Shown: positions 1 to 10,119, numbered from the stretch's first letter. The stretch is DNA of 64,000 nt from Liopterus haemorrhoidalis (GCA_963971575.1 OZ020622.1:30534301-30598300), one strand, 5' to 3'. Numbers and translations: made by a program. Notes: a model not told the origin generated them from the sequence alone.

Positions 1-432
1 CAGTAAACAGTTTCACATAAAATATAAGAGTATTATAAATATTTAATATCATAATAAAATAAGGTGGTTTAAAACAGAATTAAATTAGTGAACAAATATT
101 GTTTTCCACAGAAATAAATGAGCATATCAAAAAATGAGAAGATTTGACGACCACAGATAATGAAAATTAAAATTTGTGTAGAAATAACAAAGATTTTTTG
201 TAAGTAATAATATTTTTCATAAGTCAAAGCCACACATATTTACTAAATAACTTTTGTCAGTACTAATGAACTAAACTGAGCTAGTGCCAAATTTTGAACT
301 ATCAAATCTTGGAAGTATCTATTGCTATCTCGTAATCTATTACAGCTACGATATTAGTTAAATTAGACAGCAATTGCAATTTTATAATAATAATACTAAT
401 AAGTTTTATTTTACTGAAATATACTATATACA
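1..432. other. AT-rich sequence without a recognised gene
   Basis: No ORF of useful length and no recognisable repeat terminus. It ends where a hAT-like terminus begins at 433. Confidence 0.6.
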
Positions 433-480
433 CAGTGGCGGCTCGTCAGTCTAGAAATAGGGTAGGCAACAAATATATAC

Positions 481-1317
481 CTATGGTCTATTTCAAAGTA
501 GAAAAAAGTAGATAGCGCTGCGAACCGAGTACGATTTACACTGATCAAATACAGTATAGCGGCAAATTTAAAATAAGTTACAACTAGGGCGTGGGCGTAG
601 CAACTGGGTTAGCAAGTGATTTTTTTTTTTAATATAAAAAAGGCTAATAAGATATTGAAATAAACAAGGCAGATAATACACTTACGTTATTTATGCGACA
701 AAAATTCAGTTTAATGGGAAATTTGAAAAAGTTAAAAAAATATTAATTTTAAAAATTATGTACTATATATAAAAAGAGAGATTTGGCTAAAAGAGTTTAA
801 ACAAAGCAATAAAACAAACAATATATCTTCAGAGCTAAAGTTTCTTATTTAAATAATTATTGTAAATAAAAATTAAAAATATATGTATATATGAAGGTCT
901 AAAAATTATATCAATAACTTCTTCTTTGGGCACAATCAGCTGGGCTGTCTTTTGGCCTCACATTAGTCCTCTTTCTTGATCTGTTAAATGTCAAGTGTCA
1001 AAAAATATTTATATGTCAGATAACCTAAAAAATATATAACTGCGTAAAAACAAATTACATAGAGAATTTTCTCCATAGAATCTACGCCAAGAATATAAAT
1101 AAAGGTCTAAATATGTAAATAATAACAAAATATATGAGAAAATTTAAATAATATAAATAATATATATTTCCAATGTACGACACTGAACATCTGTCAACTT
1201 GGACTAAAAACAATATTTTTACAGTGTAATAGGGATGACGATTTAAACCAATCAGAAGCAAGGACAAACAGCTCCTATCTTCTTACACACATTTTTCTAC
1301 TTTGAAATAGACCATAG
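481..1317. mobile_element. Non-autonomous DNA transposon with 26-bp inverted ends
   Basis: The first 26 bases (481-506, starting CTATGGTCTATTTCAAAG) are the exact reverse complement of 1292-1317. The trinucleotide TAC flanks both ends (478-480 and 1318-1320), giving a 3-bp TSD. The inverted ends continue imperfectly inward (around AGATAG..GCTG). The interior is AT-rich with no credible coding sequence. A 3-bp duplication is compatible with PIF/Harbinger or CACTA-type elements, but the termini do not let me choose. Confidence 0.75.
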
Positions 1318-1399
1318 TACTTAAATTTTTACAAATTTATTTGTAATATCTACTATCTACAATAAATCAAAATAAAAATTATACTGGGGCATAAAACAA

Positions 1400-1777
1400 A
1401 AATAAAACATTCATACTTGTAAAATTTGACTTGCAGTACTGCCTAAACATCAAAAAAATTCATGAACCGTCCAACTACTTCTTCATTTTTTACAAAACGT
1501 AACACGATAGATATGTAGTTGCAACTTATATGAAACATTAGTCGTTTCGTCAATTTGCCAAGAAAAAATATTCAGTTTCATTAATTTCTTGTTCAATATA
1601 TTTTTTACGTATATTACTTATCGAATCAAAAAGTTCAATTTGAATTGTTTTTGAACATCCAGTAAAAATTGTAAATTTGTGTACGAAGGCTTCTAGTTCT
1701 TTATCGTATTTCATTAAAAAAATGAGCAATTCACGATAATATCCTTTGTTGTACGATATTTCCCTTTCATCATTCAA
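1400..1777 (-). pseudogene. hAT-type (DUF4371-like) transposase fragment
   Basis: A 75-codon minus-strand frame (start at 1777) reads as the N-terminal part of the DUF4371/ZMYM1-like hAT transposase domain, ending in an EYFF segment. Just downstream, in the next frame, come QIDETTNVS (the family's DETTD motif with N for D) and then NEEVVGRFMNFF, matching the VERF region. So the alignment continues through at least one frameshift and stop codons. The catalytic middle and the C-terminal dimerisation region are missing. It cannot encode an active transposase. Family assignment is from motif recognition and is moderately sure. Confidence 0.6.
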
Positions 1778-1848
1778 TAATTTATTAATTTAATATAAAA
1801 AATCATAAGACATGTAAATATGGGCAAACAAATATAGGTACTTGTTTT

Positions 1849-2066
1849 TGTTATTATTAATGGTAAAGCTGAAGCTCAACGAATTAAACAAAGTAAATAA
1901 ATATTAATAATAATTTATTAATGACATTTTATCTATTAGAAAATATTTACACGTCACTTATTACATATTTTATATTTCCATGGATACATGTATAAAACCT
2001 CTATCTCTTACCATAGTGGTGTATCCATGGTATTATTGAGATCATCAGAGTCTCGATATTTCAATA
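1849..2066 (-). repeat. 3' LTR of the copia element
   Basis: 218 bp, one base different from 6031-6248. In element orientation it begins TATTGAAATATC and ends AATAATAACA. The first bases also supply the TGA stop of the gag-pol frame (2061-2063). It contains an 11-bp inverted pair (CCATGGATACA / TGTATCCATGG) about 34 bp apart. Confidence 0.95.
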
Positions 2067-5000
2067 CTCTCCCACAATGATGATTTCAGATAATCCCATT
2101 TCTTTCACGCATTTTTCATTCTTGAATCTACTTAGTCCTTTTGTGAAAACATCGGCCACCATATCTTCTGTTGGCTTATAATTTATGTCAATTAAATTTT
2201 GTTCATACTTTTCTCTTACAAAATGGTATTGTATGGCTATATGTTTCGTACGAGAATGAAATCCATTATTCTTCACAAGTTTTATGGCACTCTGATTGTC
2301 GTCAAAAATCGACATTTTATTTTGTCCGACTTCATAATTTAATTCATTTAGAAAATCTCTAAGATAAATTGCTTCCTTTGTGGCCTGTGTAAGTGCCATG
2401 TATTCAGCTTCCGTGCTTGATAGCGACACTGATCTTTGTTTTCTGGCTTGCCATGATATTGCTCCTCCTGCGAGTAAGAAAACGTAACCTCCATATGATT
2501 TTTTATCATCTTGGTCTCCTCCCCAATCTGCGTCACTGTATCCTAGGATTGGTTTGTCATTAGCTACATATGTCAAATTTAAATTTTCTGTGCCTTTTAG
2601 ATATCTTAACACTCTTTTGGCTGCTACTAAATGCAAATTTCTAGGATCTGAGTTGTATTGACTGAGTGAACTTACAGCATAAGCGATATCTGGTCTTGTG
2701 CATGTAGCAATATACATCAGGGAACCAATTACAGACTGATAAAAAATTTTATCTACGCTATCATTTTTATTTTCTTTAGAACCTTTATTTAATTTAGCAC
2801 CTGAATATAGCGGTGTCGAAACAGCTTTACAATCTTCCATTTTGAATTTTTTTAATACGTCTTTAATATATTTAGATTGATTTAATCTTATAGTTCCATT
2901 TTTTTCTTGTACTATAGATATGCCCAAGCAAAAATGAACGGGACCTTCATCTTTCATTTTAAAAGTTTTCATTAATATTGATTTTACATCGTTTATCAGT
3001 TTTACATTTCTAGAAAACAGTAAAAGATCGTCTACGTATACTGTAACAATAATTAAATCTCTTCCTACTCTTTTTATGTATACGCATTCATCGTAAGTAG
3101 ATCTGTTAAAACCAAATTTGCACAATTTTCCGTCAAGCTTTTTGTACCATTCTCTTCCAGATTGGCGAAGTCCGTATAAAGATTTTCGTAATTTGCAAAC
3201 TTTGTTACCCTCTTTTTCAAAATATGATGGTTGCTTCATGTATATCTCTTCATTTAATTCGCCATTTAAATAGGCTGTTGTAACGTCCATTTGATGTACC
3301 AAAAACTTATATTTTGCGGCTAAAGCTAATAGCATTCTTATAGAGCTTATTCGGACAACAGGTGCGTAAGTTTCCAGAAAATCTATTCCTTCTATTTGAG
3401 AATAACCTTTAGCTACTAATCTTGCTTTGTATCTTACGACGCTACCGTCAGGGGCATATTTAGTTCTGAGTACCCATTTACAGCCAATTGCTTTGCGGCC
3501 TTTGGGTAAATCGACTAATTCCCATGTATCATTTTCCATGATGGACTTGTATTCATTTTCCATTGCAATCCGCCATTCTTCGCTATTGATACTTTCTAGT
3601 GCTTCTTCCACAGACATCGGATCCGGTTCCGGCTCATTTTCTCCATGCTTTATATTGTTAACTTCTACTGAAGAATATTGTTTCTTGGGTCTTCCTTTTT
3701 GTCCAGTTTTCAATAATTTTGGTCTACCTCGTCCTCGTTTTATTGATAGGTTTTCTAATTGTTCATTACTTTCTGGTATTACAATTATATTTTCTGGTTC
3801 TATATCAATTTCTTCTTCAACTGGATTTGAAGTTTTGTTTTCTTCTTTCTCTTCTTTTTCTAATTTAAACCAAAAATTATCTGGTACGTAAGGTTTCTCT
3901 TCATTATTTGCTTCTTCCATATTTTCATTTTCTAAATTGTCAAAGTTTTCGTTGAACTTGACGTCTCTTGAAATTATAATAATTCTTCTAACTGGATCCC
4001 ACAAACGATATGCCTTTGATTCTGTTGAGTATCCCATTAAAATGCATTCAAATGATTTAGGTTGAAGCTTCTTTCTACTGGGTCGTTTATCTAAAACATA
4101 CGCTTTTGATCCAAAAATTTTAAAATAACTTACGTTAGGTTTTCGGCCTCTCCATATTTCAAAAGGTGTCTTATTTTTTAAAATCCTCGTTGAACATCTA
4201 TTTCTAATATAGGCAGCAGTTCCTATAGCTTCTGCCCAAAACCTATTTGGTAATTTCGCTTGAATCATCATGCACCTAGCACCCTCAACTAGAGTACGAT
4301 TTGCTCGTTCAGCTACTGCATTTTGTTGTGCAGTATATGGTGCACTCAGTTGCCTTTGTATTCCATTTTCTTTCAAGAAATTTTTAAAATTTTCGTTACA
4401 ATATTCTCCACCATTATCGCTGCGTAAAATTTTTATTTTACAGCCAGTTTCCTTTTCAGCAAATCTTTTAAATTCTTTAAATGCATTCAGTGCTTCACTT
4501 TTTCTTTTTAGAAAATATACTTGAACGTATCTCGATTTATCATCTATAAAAGTTATGAAGTATTTTGCTCCTCCAAGAGAAATTGTCTCCATGGGTCCAC
4601 AAATATCACTATGGACTATCTCAAGTAGTTCTCTACTTCTATTTTCCGATTCTCTTGGAAATTTGAGACGGGCCATTTTTCCTTTTGCGCATGTTGAACA
4701 AAAACTATTAGAACTGCCTTGTGTATTTATATCTAAACCTTCTACTACATTATTTAATTTGAGATATTTTAGTGAGGTGAAATTTAGATGTCCATACCTT
4801 TCATGCCATTTCTGCAGTTTCGTTTTTTTAATAATTGTATTAACTTGTTCTTTACATGCTTTAATTATATATAGTCCATCTATATTTTTCGCTCTTAATA
4901 CACATTTATTATTTTTTGACATTATATATGCATATCTTTGGTTAAATTTAACAATATATTGCCTCTCTGTTATTTTAGTTACTGATAGAAGGTTTCCTCT

Positions 5001-5996
5001 TAATGTCGGAACATACAATACGTTCTCCAAAGTTATATTATTTATAAATTTTCCATCTTTAACTTTTAATTTCACTTTTCCACTTCCTTCTATTTGGGCA
5101 GTTTTGTTACTAGCTAACTTAACAAAATCGTTTTCTACATATTTGAATTCTATGAATGCCGATTTATCGTTACATATGTGTGACGTAGCGCCACTGTCCA
5201 TGCACCAAACTCCAGTATCAAATTTATTTTCCATTAGATTAAATGCCATATCATTTGTAACAACGCTTGCCTTGCAATTTTTTCTTTTCGGACATTGATA
5301 TGCCTTGTGTTTTGGATCACCACATACGAAACATTTCATTTCAGTCAATTTCTTATTGAAATTCTTTTTATATTTCTTTTCATTTGTTACTAAAATATCA
5401 TGATCTCGAGGTTTCGTAATTTCGGAATTACTTCTATGACGGTGTTCATATTCTTCCATTATTTTAATTTTCAAAGAATTTAGACTTGGTAGTGTATCTC
5501 GTGTTTCTATTGCAATTCTAAAATTTTCAAAAGATTCCGGTAAACTACATAAAAGAATTATACATAAGAATTCTTCTGGTATTTCTAAGCTTATTTCTTT
5601 TAATTTATCCACCGTCTCCAAAAATAAATTTAAGTGTGTTACCATTTTATCTGCATCTTCTATTTTCATCTGCACCAACCTTTTTATCAAAACTACTTTC
5701 CTTCCTGGACCCCTTGGCTGATGAATTTCCTTTAACTTCGACCAAACAGCGTTTGACGTTTCACAATATTTAACGTGAATAAGTTGAGAAGATTTTAAAG
5801 CCAAAATTATACATGCTTTTGCCTTTCTATCGTTCATATCCCATTTTTTCTTCTCATTTTCTTCTGCTAACGGACGCTCAATATTTCCGCAAACATAATC
5901 CCAATAATCATGAAAGACGAGTAAACTTTCAATTTGGGTTTTCCAGCAATCATAATTGTTATCATCCAATTTTTCAATATTTAATAAATTATTCAT
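2061..5996 (-). CDS. Copia-type Gag-Pol polyprotein, intact
   Basis: A single 1311-codon frame encodes everything a copia element needs. Order: N-terminal Gag region (about 1-215, with the DUF4219/UBN2-like start); one zinc knuckle C-X2-C-X4-H-X4-C near 222-235; aspartic protease with DSGATSHIC near 265; an HHCC-type pre-integrase segment near 400-440; integrase D-D-E (HSDICGP near 465, RSDNGGEY near 527, AERANRT near 560); reverse transcriptase from about 822 with YVDD near 988; RNase H with SDADWGG, STEAEYMAL and DNQSAI from about 1160 to the end. No stop or frameshift is present and all catalytic motifs look intact. The first ATG lies about 35 bp after the 5' LTR, past the primer-binding site. 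The stop is borrowed from the 3' LTR. Gag and Pol are in one frame, as in copia, where splicing adjusts Gag abundance; I did not identify splice sites. Confidence 0.95.
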   Translation of the reverse strand: MNNLLNIEKLDDNNYDCWKTQIESLLVFHDYWDYVCGNIERPLAEENEKKKWDMNDRKAKACIILALKSSQLIHVKYCETSNAVWSKLKEIHQPRGPGRKVVLIKRLVQMKIEDADKMVTHLNLFLETVDKLKEISLEIPEEFLCIILLCSLPESFENFRIAIETRDTLPSLNSLKIKIMEEYEHRHRSNSEITKPRDHDILVTNEKKYKKNFNKKLTEMKCFVCGDPKHKAYQCPKRKNCKASVVTNDMAFNLMENKFDTGVWCMDSGATSHICNDKSAFIEFKYVENDFVKLASNKTAQIEGSGKVKLKVKDGKFINNITLENVLYVPTLRGNLLSVTKITERQYIVKFNQRYAYIMSKNNKCVLRAKNIDGLYIIKACKEQVNTIIKKTKLQKWHERYGHLNFTSLKYLKLNNVVEGLDINTQGSSNSFCSTCAKGKMARLKFPRESENRSRELLEIVHSDICGPMETISLGGAKYFITFIDDKSRYVQVYFLKRKSEALNAFKEFKRFAEKETGCKIKILRSDNGGEYCNENFKNFLKENGIQRQLSAPYTAQQNAVAERANRTLVEGARCMMIQAKLPNRFWAEAIGTAAYIRNRCSTRILKNKTPFEIWRGRKPNVSYFKIFGSKAYVLDKRPSRKKLQPKSFECILMGYSTESKAYRLWDPVRRIIIISRDVKFNENFDNLENENMEEANNEEKPYVPDNFWFKLEKEEKEENKTSNPVEEEIDIEPENIIVIPESNEQLENLSIKRGRGRPKLLKTGQKGRPKKQYSSVEVNNIKHGENEPEPDPMSVEEALESINSEEWRIAMENEYKSIMENDTWELVDLPKGRKAIGCKWVLRTKYAPDGSVVRYKARLVAKGYSQIEGIDFLETYAPVVRISSIRMLLALAAKYKFLVHQMDVTTAYLNGELNEEIYMKQPSYFEKEGNKVCKLRKSLYGLRQSGREWYKKLDGKLCKFGFNRSTYDECVYIKRVGRDLIIVTVYVDDLLLFSRNVKLINDVKSILMKTFKMKDEGPVHFCLGISIVQEKNGTIRLNQSKYIKDVLKKFKMEDCKAVSTPLYSGAKLNKGSKENKNDSVDKIFYQSVIGSLMYIATCTRPDIAYAVSSLSQYNSDPRNLHLVAAKRVLRYLKGTENLNLTYVANDKPILGYSDADWGGDQDDKKSYGGYVFLLAGGAISWQARKQRSVSLSSTEAEYMALTQATKEAIYLRDFLNELNYEVGQNKMSIFDDNQSAIKLVKNNGFHSRTKHIAIQYHFVREKYEQNLIDINYKPTEDMVADVFTKGLSRFKNEKCVKEMGLSEIIIVGEY
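2067..2078 (-). promoter_or_regulatory. Polypurine tract of the copia element
   Basis: In element orientation ATTGTGGGAGAG sits directly against the 3' LTR start, the expected primer site for plus-strand DNA synthesis. It also encodes the last residues of the polyprotein. Confidence 0.8.
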
Positions 5997-6015
5997 ACTT
6001 ATTTATCTTAAATTA

Positions 6016-6030
6016 ACTGGGCCCATAACC
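6016..6030 (-). promoter_or_regulatory. Primer-binding site: internal initiator tRNA-Met sequence
   Basis: Immediately inside the 5' LTR, in element orientation, is GGTTATGGGCCCAGT. It is complementary to the anticodon-arm region of initiator tRNA-Met, not to a tRNA 3' end. This is the half-tRNA priming arrangement known from Drosophila copia. The sequence match is direct; use of the cleaved tRNA is inferred from copia biology. Confidence 0.85.
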
Positions 6031-6248
6031 TGTTATTATTAATGGTAAAGCTGAAGCTCAACGAATTAAACAAAGTAAATAAATATTAATAATAATTTAT
6101 TAATGACATTTTATCTATTAGAAAATATTTACACGTCACTTATTACATATTTTATATTTCCATGGATACATGTATAAAACCTCTATCTCTTACCATAGTG
6201 GTATATCCATGGTATTATTGAGATCATCAGAGTCTCGATATTTCAATA
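6031..6248 (-). repeat. 5' LTR of the copia element
   Basis: 218 bp, differing from the 3' LTR by one base. It should carry the promoter for genomic RNA. Followed on the right by the GTTTT TSD at 6249-6253. Confidence 0.95.
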
Positions 6249-6409
6249 GTTTTTACTTACATTATAATTTATAATTAGAAACAATTTAAAATGTTATATT
6301 AAAACGACTCTCTGACTCTAGCGATAGACCATGTGGGCATATCCCGGTTATGGCATGGATTTATCAAAAATAAAAATGTATCTACTGGATAATAGCCATG
6401 GTAGCTAAG

Positions 6410-6490
<81 letters not shown>
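6249..6490. repeat. Short flank and (TA)n microsatellite
   Basis: 6254-6413 has no recognised feature. About 6414-6490 is an uninterrupted (AT)n run of roughly 77 bp, abutting the left end of the Helitron-type element. Confidence 0.9.
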
Positions 6491-6493
<3 letters not shown>

Positions 6494-8277
6494 TTATATA
6501 TAAAAATGAATATTTGTGGCTATGTCCGGAAATTCTAACCCATTTCCAGATGCGCTACCGAGTTGAAATTTTGCATACAGGTAGAAAATGCCTTCATCAT
6601 AACTAGAAAAATCGAAAATCTCAAAAAAGTCCCATCAGAAACGAGAAATTAATAATTTTGTTTTTAATTATATTGGACCATCGAAGTATGTATGATGCGT
6701 TCAGCGAGATCGCGGGAATTTTGTTTCAATGGTTATTTGGACAACTATAGTAAGTCGTCGAACATCGCTAAATGTCGTTCGGCGCGATTCACTTTACTGT
6801 ATAGGTGATAAGATTTCTTTTTTCAGTTATTTAGTAAAATTTATGATTAGTGTATGCAGAGCGAGACTTAAGTCGAGTATCTGTTTTCTGGTTTTTTATT
6901 TTTGCGCATTTTTATGAATTTTGTTATTTTTTTTTTATTTATTTTTTATCTATTATTTTATTTAAATATTTAAATATAATAGTAAAATCTTTTATATATA
7001 TATAAAACAGAAAATCTGTGTATACCGAGTTGAAATTTGGTATATAGGTAGGAAATGCAGTCAAAATAAGGAGGCAAATCAAAAATCAGAAGAAAAAAAA
7101 TGGTATCACTTAAGACGTAGACTGAACATAAAAATTGCTTATAATAAGAAAACAATTTTTTTTAATGATTTTTTTTTTTTTTGCAATTTGATTGATATTA
7201 TGAGAGTTACGAAGGGACAACCTAAAACTAAACTTTTGAAATATCTCATTTACTATTGACTTAACAGCAAAAACGCACATGAGAAAAGCTGTTTAAAATA
7301 AAAAATCAAATATAATATGTTGTCCTATAAATTATTCAATAGGTTGAGAAGCTGGGGAAGGGAGGGCCCTCCTCCCTGGGTGCTAAAACTAAAATACTGG
7401 CAATATCTAACTTATTATTTACTTTACATCAACAATTTAAATTTATATTTTGTATATGTATTAAAACTAAAAAACGGCTAAACCGATTTTAGTGCTATTT
7501 GCAATAGCGTATTGCAAATTTGTTTGGAAAGATTTTAAGCTATATATCATTACGGTATGACACTAGGCTTCCGATCAATTATGAAATATTTAGAAAAAAT
7601 TCGAAAAAATCTTCCATATTATAAAAAACTATAAAAGATAAACATATTTAAAATATATATTAACGAATTTTAGGGTTTAATATTGCTACAAAAATGTTCC
7701 CGAGCATATATATCACAATTTTTTTTATTTTCATTTTTAACGACAATTATAACGTTAAATTCGCTGTTGAACATTATTGTAACCCCCTAAATCAATACGA
7801 AGAAAAAAACTTACTTGGGTGGCAAGAATATTTACTAACGAAAAAAAGTGCTCCAACCTATATAGGTACGATTTATAAATCAGGAATTATCACGGAGTAA
7901 TTATAATAAATATCATAAAAATTATAATAAATAATTTCGTAAGGTGGAAGATAAAATGTTTCACGTGACCGGCGCTGTCTTTGGCGAGGAGTGATTCTCA
8001 CATGGGCATTTTATGTGGCACTTTCCTGGGTTAGCACAACGGGACACTTATACGTGTTGTTACTAAATGTCTGTACTACCAATGTTTACAAAGAAGTTCG
8101 TACTTAAATTATTTGTATAAGAAGCACATATTAATACAATGGTAGATTAAAACAAATACATATATTTCAATGTAAAACGATTCGCAGCAACCAGTCTTGA
8201 ACCGATTTCGAAATGGCCCGATCTAGGCGGGGCTACGACTATTTTTTTCGCTAGCGAAGCAGCGGGTATACTGCTAG
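6491..8277 (+). mobile_element. Helitron-type element, non-autonomous
   Basis: It starts TCTTTATATATAAAAATG after an A and ends CTGCTAG before a T, fitting Helitron rules (5' TC, 3' CTRR, A/T host site). Just before the end AGCAG..CTGCT can form a hairpin over an 8-nt loop, preceded by the palindrome TTCGCTAGCGAA. No Rep/helicase is encoded. A second 5'-like end, TCTTTTATATATATATAAAA, occurs at about 6988, again followed by an ACCGAGTTGAAATTTGG-type segment. The true element may therefore be 6988-8277, inserted in or fused to an older copy. Confidence 0.65.
7694..7900 (+). CDS. Short ORF inside the Helitron-type element, unknown
   Basis: 68 codons. The first ~25 residues are hydrophobic (ITIFFIFIF) and resemble a secretion signal; the rest is polar with one Cys (HYCNP) and no family I recognise. 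There is no clear start context and the host sequence is AT-rich, so chance is the default explanation. The alternative is a captured host exon, which Helitrons often carry. Confidence 0.15.
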   Translation: MFPSIYITIFFIFIFNDNYNVKFAVEHYCNPLNQYEEKNLLGWQEYLLTKKSAPTYIGTIYKSGIITE

Positions 8278-8309
8278 TATATATATATAAATTTACAAAC
8301 TTATTTTGC

Positions 8310-9585
8310 ATTTCGCTATTGCCTCTATCCGTTGAGCTCAGGAATGGTAATGGGTACAGTTGCGGGCCGCCGGGCAGAAGGAGGCATAAGGTGACCCATT
8401 TGTTTTACATGGATGACTTAAAACTTTATGCCTCCAACCAGTGCCATCTACAAAGCGCTCTGGACACTTTCCAAAGTTACAGCAAGGCGGTCGGTATGAA
8501 ATTCGGTTTGGACAAATGCGCAGTCCTCCATATAAAACGAGGTCGAGGTGTAGGCGCTGATGTTCAACTGGTCGACGGGAGCATCATCCATCATCTAGAT
8601 GCTGGGGAGACGTACACGTTCCTGGGTATTGCTCAGAGCAGGCTCCAGGACGCCCACTCTGTAAAAAAGTTGCTCCGCCTACTCAGTTGTCTGGGCGGAA
8701 TAAGATTTCCGCCACAAATATGCTTGCTGTCCCAATACTGTCCTATACTTTTGGCGTCCTTAAGTGGAACGTCAAATAATTACAGTCCTTGGACATTGAG
8801 ACCAGGAAAATCATGAAGATCCACCGTCGCCTACATAAAAAATCCTCCCTCCAGTGTATTTATCTCCCCCATCATCTGGGAGGTAGAAGACTGCTAAACC
8901 TAGAGAGTCTTCAAGGCAGAATTGTTCTGGGTACTACTATTCGTGCATTAATAAGCGGTGATCCCTCATGCAACTCGTCACTACCCATGAGTTTGCTGGA
9001 AAAGGAGTTTTTTTGTGATATTTCGCATACCTGCAGTGCGTGCAAAATACACCCTGAAACCCTGATGCACTTATTAACAGCTCTACGCGTGGTCTACTAC
9101 CACTTGAGACAACACTATGGAATTGACACAACTTGGGTCATTCCATATGCTCCAGGGGATATAGAGGAGGTAGTGGAAAATTCCAGATGCCGCATATACT
9201 GGAATTATTCCATGCCCACTCCTCGACCAATCAAGCAACGAAGCCAGACATAATCCTGCTGGACCACGAAACAAGAGAGATATTTGTAATCGAATTTTCG
9301 TGTTCAGCAGAGAAAAACATGTCTCTAAAGGAGGTCGAAAAGCGAGTAAAATACTCCGATCTTTTGTCTGAGCTTCGTCAAATGTACCCGGAACACAGAA
9401 TCAAGCTTGTGGTTCTTATTATGAGCGTTCTAGGTGGAACGGAGGCGTCCTTCGAGCAGGAACTTAACATCATTCCTGCCTGCAGATCAGTTTCCAGCTC
9501 TTTGGTCTGCACAGTGCAAAAAGCATGTTTGCTTGATTCCTTACGCACTTTGAAGACGCACGGCGTCTTCACGACTATTTGTTGA
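8310..9585 (+). pseudogene. R2-superfamily LINE, 3' part with restriction-like endonuclease
   Basis: Three overlapping frames (8319-8816, 8789-9253, 9133-9585) together read as the C-terminal half of an R2/R4/NeSL-type protein. In order: the reverse-transcriptase active-site region HLFYMDDLKLYASN, a thumb-like segment, LPHHLGGRRL, a zinc-binding C-X2-C..H segment (CSACKIHPETLMHLL) whose last Cys is missing, and an endonuclease core KPDIILLDHETREIFVIEF. At least two frameshifts break it. The 5' part is absent and the fragment begins ~30 bp after the Helitron end. No poly(A) follows the last stop. The RLE assignment rests on the PD..E/D layout; the exact clade is unsure. Confidence 0.7.
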
Positions 9586-9789
9586 ATGAAGCTTTAGCTA
9601 CAGTACACAAATATGCGTCAAATGGTTTACAAGATAGCGTCTATAATACAATTTGTTTATTTACAATTACATGACAGTTCTTTCTACAATTAAAAATATC
9701 CTATTAGAAAGATAAAAATTCTCTGAAAATTTTGATGTATAGATTGTTATTAATTTTATTTTGGATTGTTAGTCTTATATAAGAAACTA
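9586..9789. other. AT-rich spacer
   Basis: No gene or repeat terminus recognised. It ends in TA, the left duplication of the next MITE. Confidence 0.5.
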
Positions 9790-10083
9790 TAGTGCGTTCA
9801 AAGGTGAGTTTGCAGTACAGGGCATATGGAGTAGTTCTTTTTCATACTCTCTAATGAATTTACACAATGACTCTATCCTTTTCTTGCTTGGCGACGTTGT
9901 CAGCTCTAAAACGCGCTGATCTGTGAATACGCAGTATTCTACAAATGGCCATTTGTTTTTGTTGAGTGTTATTTTGAGTTTTATAAGAGTTGATTTTTGT
10001 AAATCATACGAGTTTTTCATATTATTATAATTGACACATTTGACACTTTTACAACATTTGGCAACACCACTCACATTTGCCAT
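9787..10083 (-). CDS. 98-codon ORF spanning the MITE, unknown
   Basis: The frame starts just inside one inverted end and stops at the other. The product begins MANVSGVAKCCKSVKC and is Lys-rich and basic, with no domain I recognise. An ORF filling a MITE may be chance or a relic of the parent element's coding end. The stop codon lies at the TA duplication, so the C-terminus (CTANSPLNAL) is encoded by the terminal repeat itself. Confidence 0.25.
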   Translation of the reverse strand: MANVSGVAKCCKSVKCVNYNNMKNSYDLQKSTLIKLKITLNKNKWPFVEYCVFTDQRVLELTTSPSKKRIESLCKFIREYEKELLHMPCTANSPLNAL

Positions 10084-10119
10084 AAGAGCTATACTGCAAA
10101 CTCACCTTTGAACGCACTA
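9790..10119. mobile_element. 330-bp MITE with 28-bp perfect inverted ends and TA duplication
   Basis: The first 28 bases (starting TAGTGCGTTCAAAGGTGAG) are the exact reverse complement of 10092-10119. TA flanks both sides (9788-9789 and 10120-10121). Similarity between the arms continues weakly inward to about 40 bp. A TA duplication points to the Tc1/mariner/pogo group. One reading frame spans nearly the whole element (next entry). Confidence 0.85.

Larger units (their letters stand above)
433..1777 (-). mobile_element. hAT element remnant (terminus plus transposase fragment)
   Basis: At 433 the sequence CAGTGGCGGCTCGTCAG has the form of insect hAT termini. A minus-strand transposase fragment lies at about 1400-1777. 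The matching right terminus is not seen before the copia LTR at 1849, so the element is truncated or continues in lost sequence. An 837-bp inverted-repeat element (481-1317) sits between terminus and transposase remnant. Joining terminus and coding fragment into one element is inference from proximity and orientation. Confidence 0.5.
1849..6248 (-). mobile_element. Full-length Ty1/copia LTR retrotransposon
   Basis: Two 218-bp direct LTRs (1849-2066 and 6031-6248) bracket a primer-binding site, one long gag-pol frame and a polypurine tract, all on the minus strand. The 5-bp sequence GTTTT flanks both sides (1844-1848 and 6249-6253) as a TSD. The LTRs differ at a single position by eye (GTGGTGTATCC versus GTGGTATATCC). 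The element is about 4.4 kb, slightly shorter than Drosophila copia. Near-identical LTRs, intact TSD and an uninterrupted ORF indicate a recent insertion that may still be competent. Confidence 0.95.

Noticed and set aside
2171..5298. Several ORFs on the plus strand across 2171-5298 (up to 247 codons)
   Set aside because: Antisense shadows of the intact copia Gag-Pol frame; no motifs.
6016..6030. Initiator tRNA-Met sequence considered as a tRNA gene fragment
   Set aside because: Only 15 nt, at the exact primer-binding position of a copia element.
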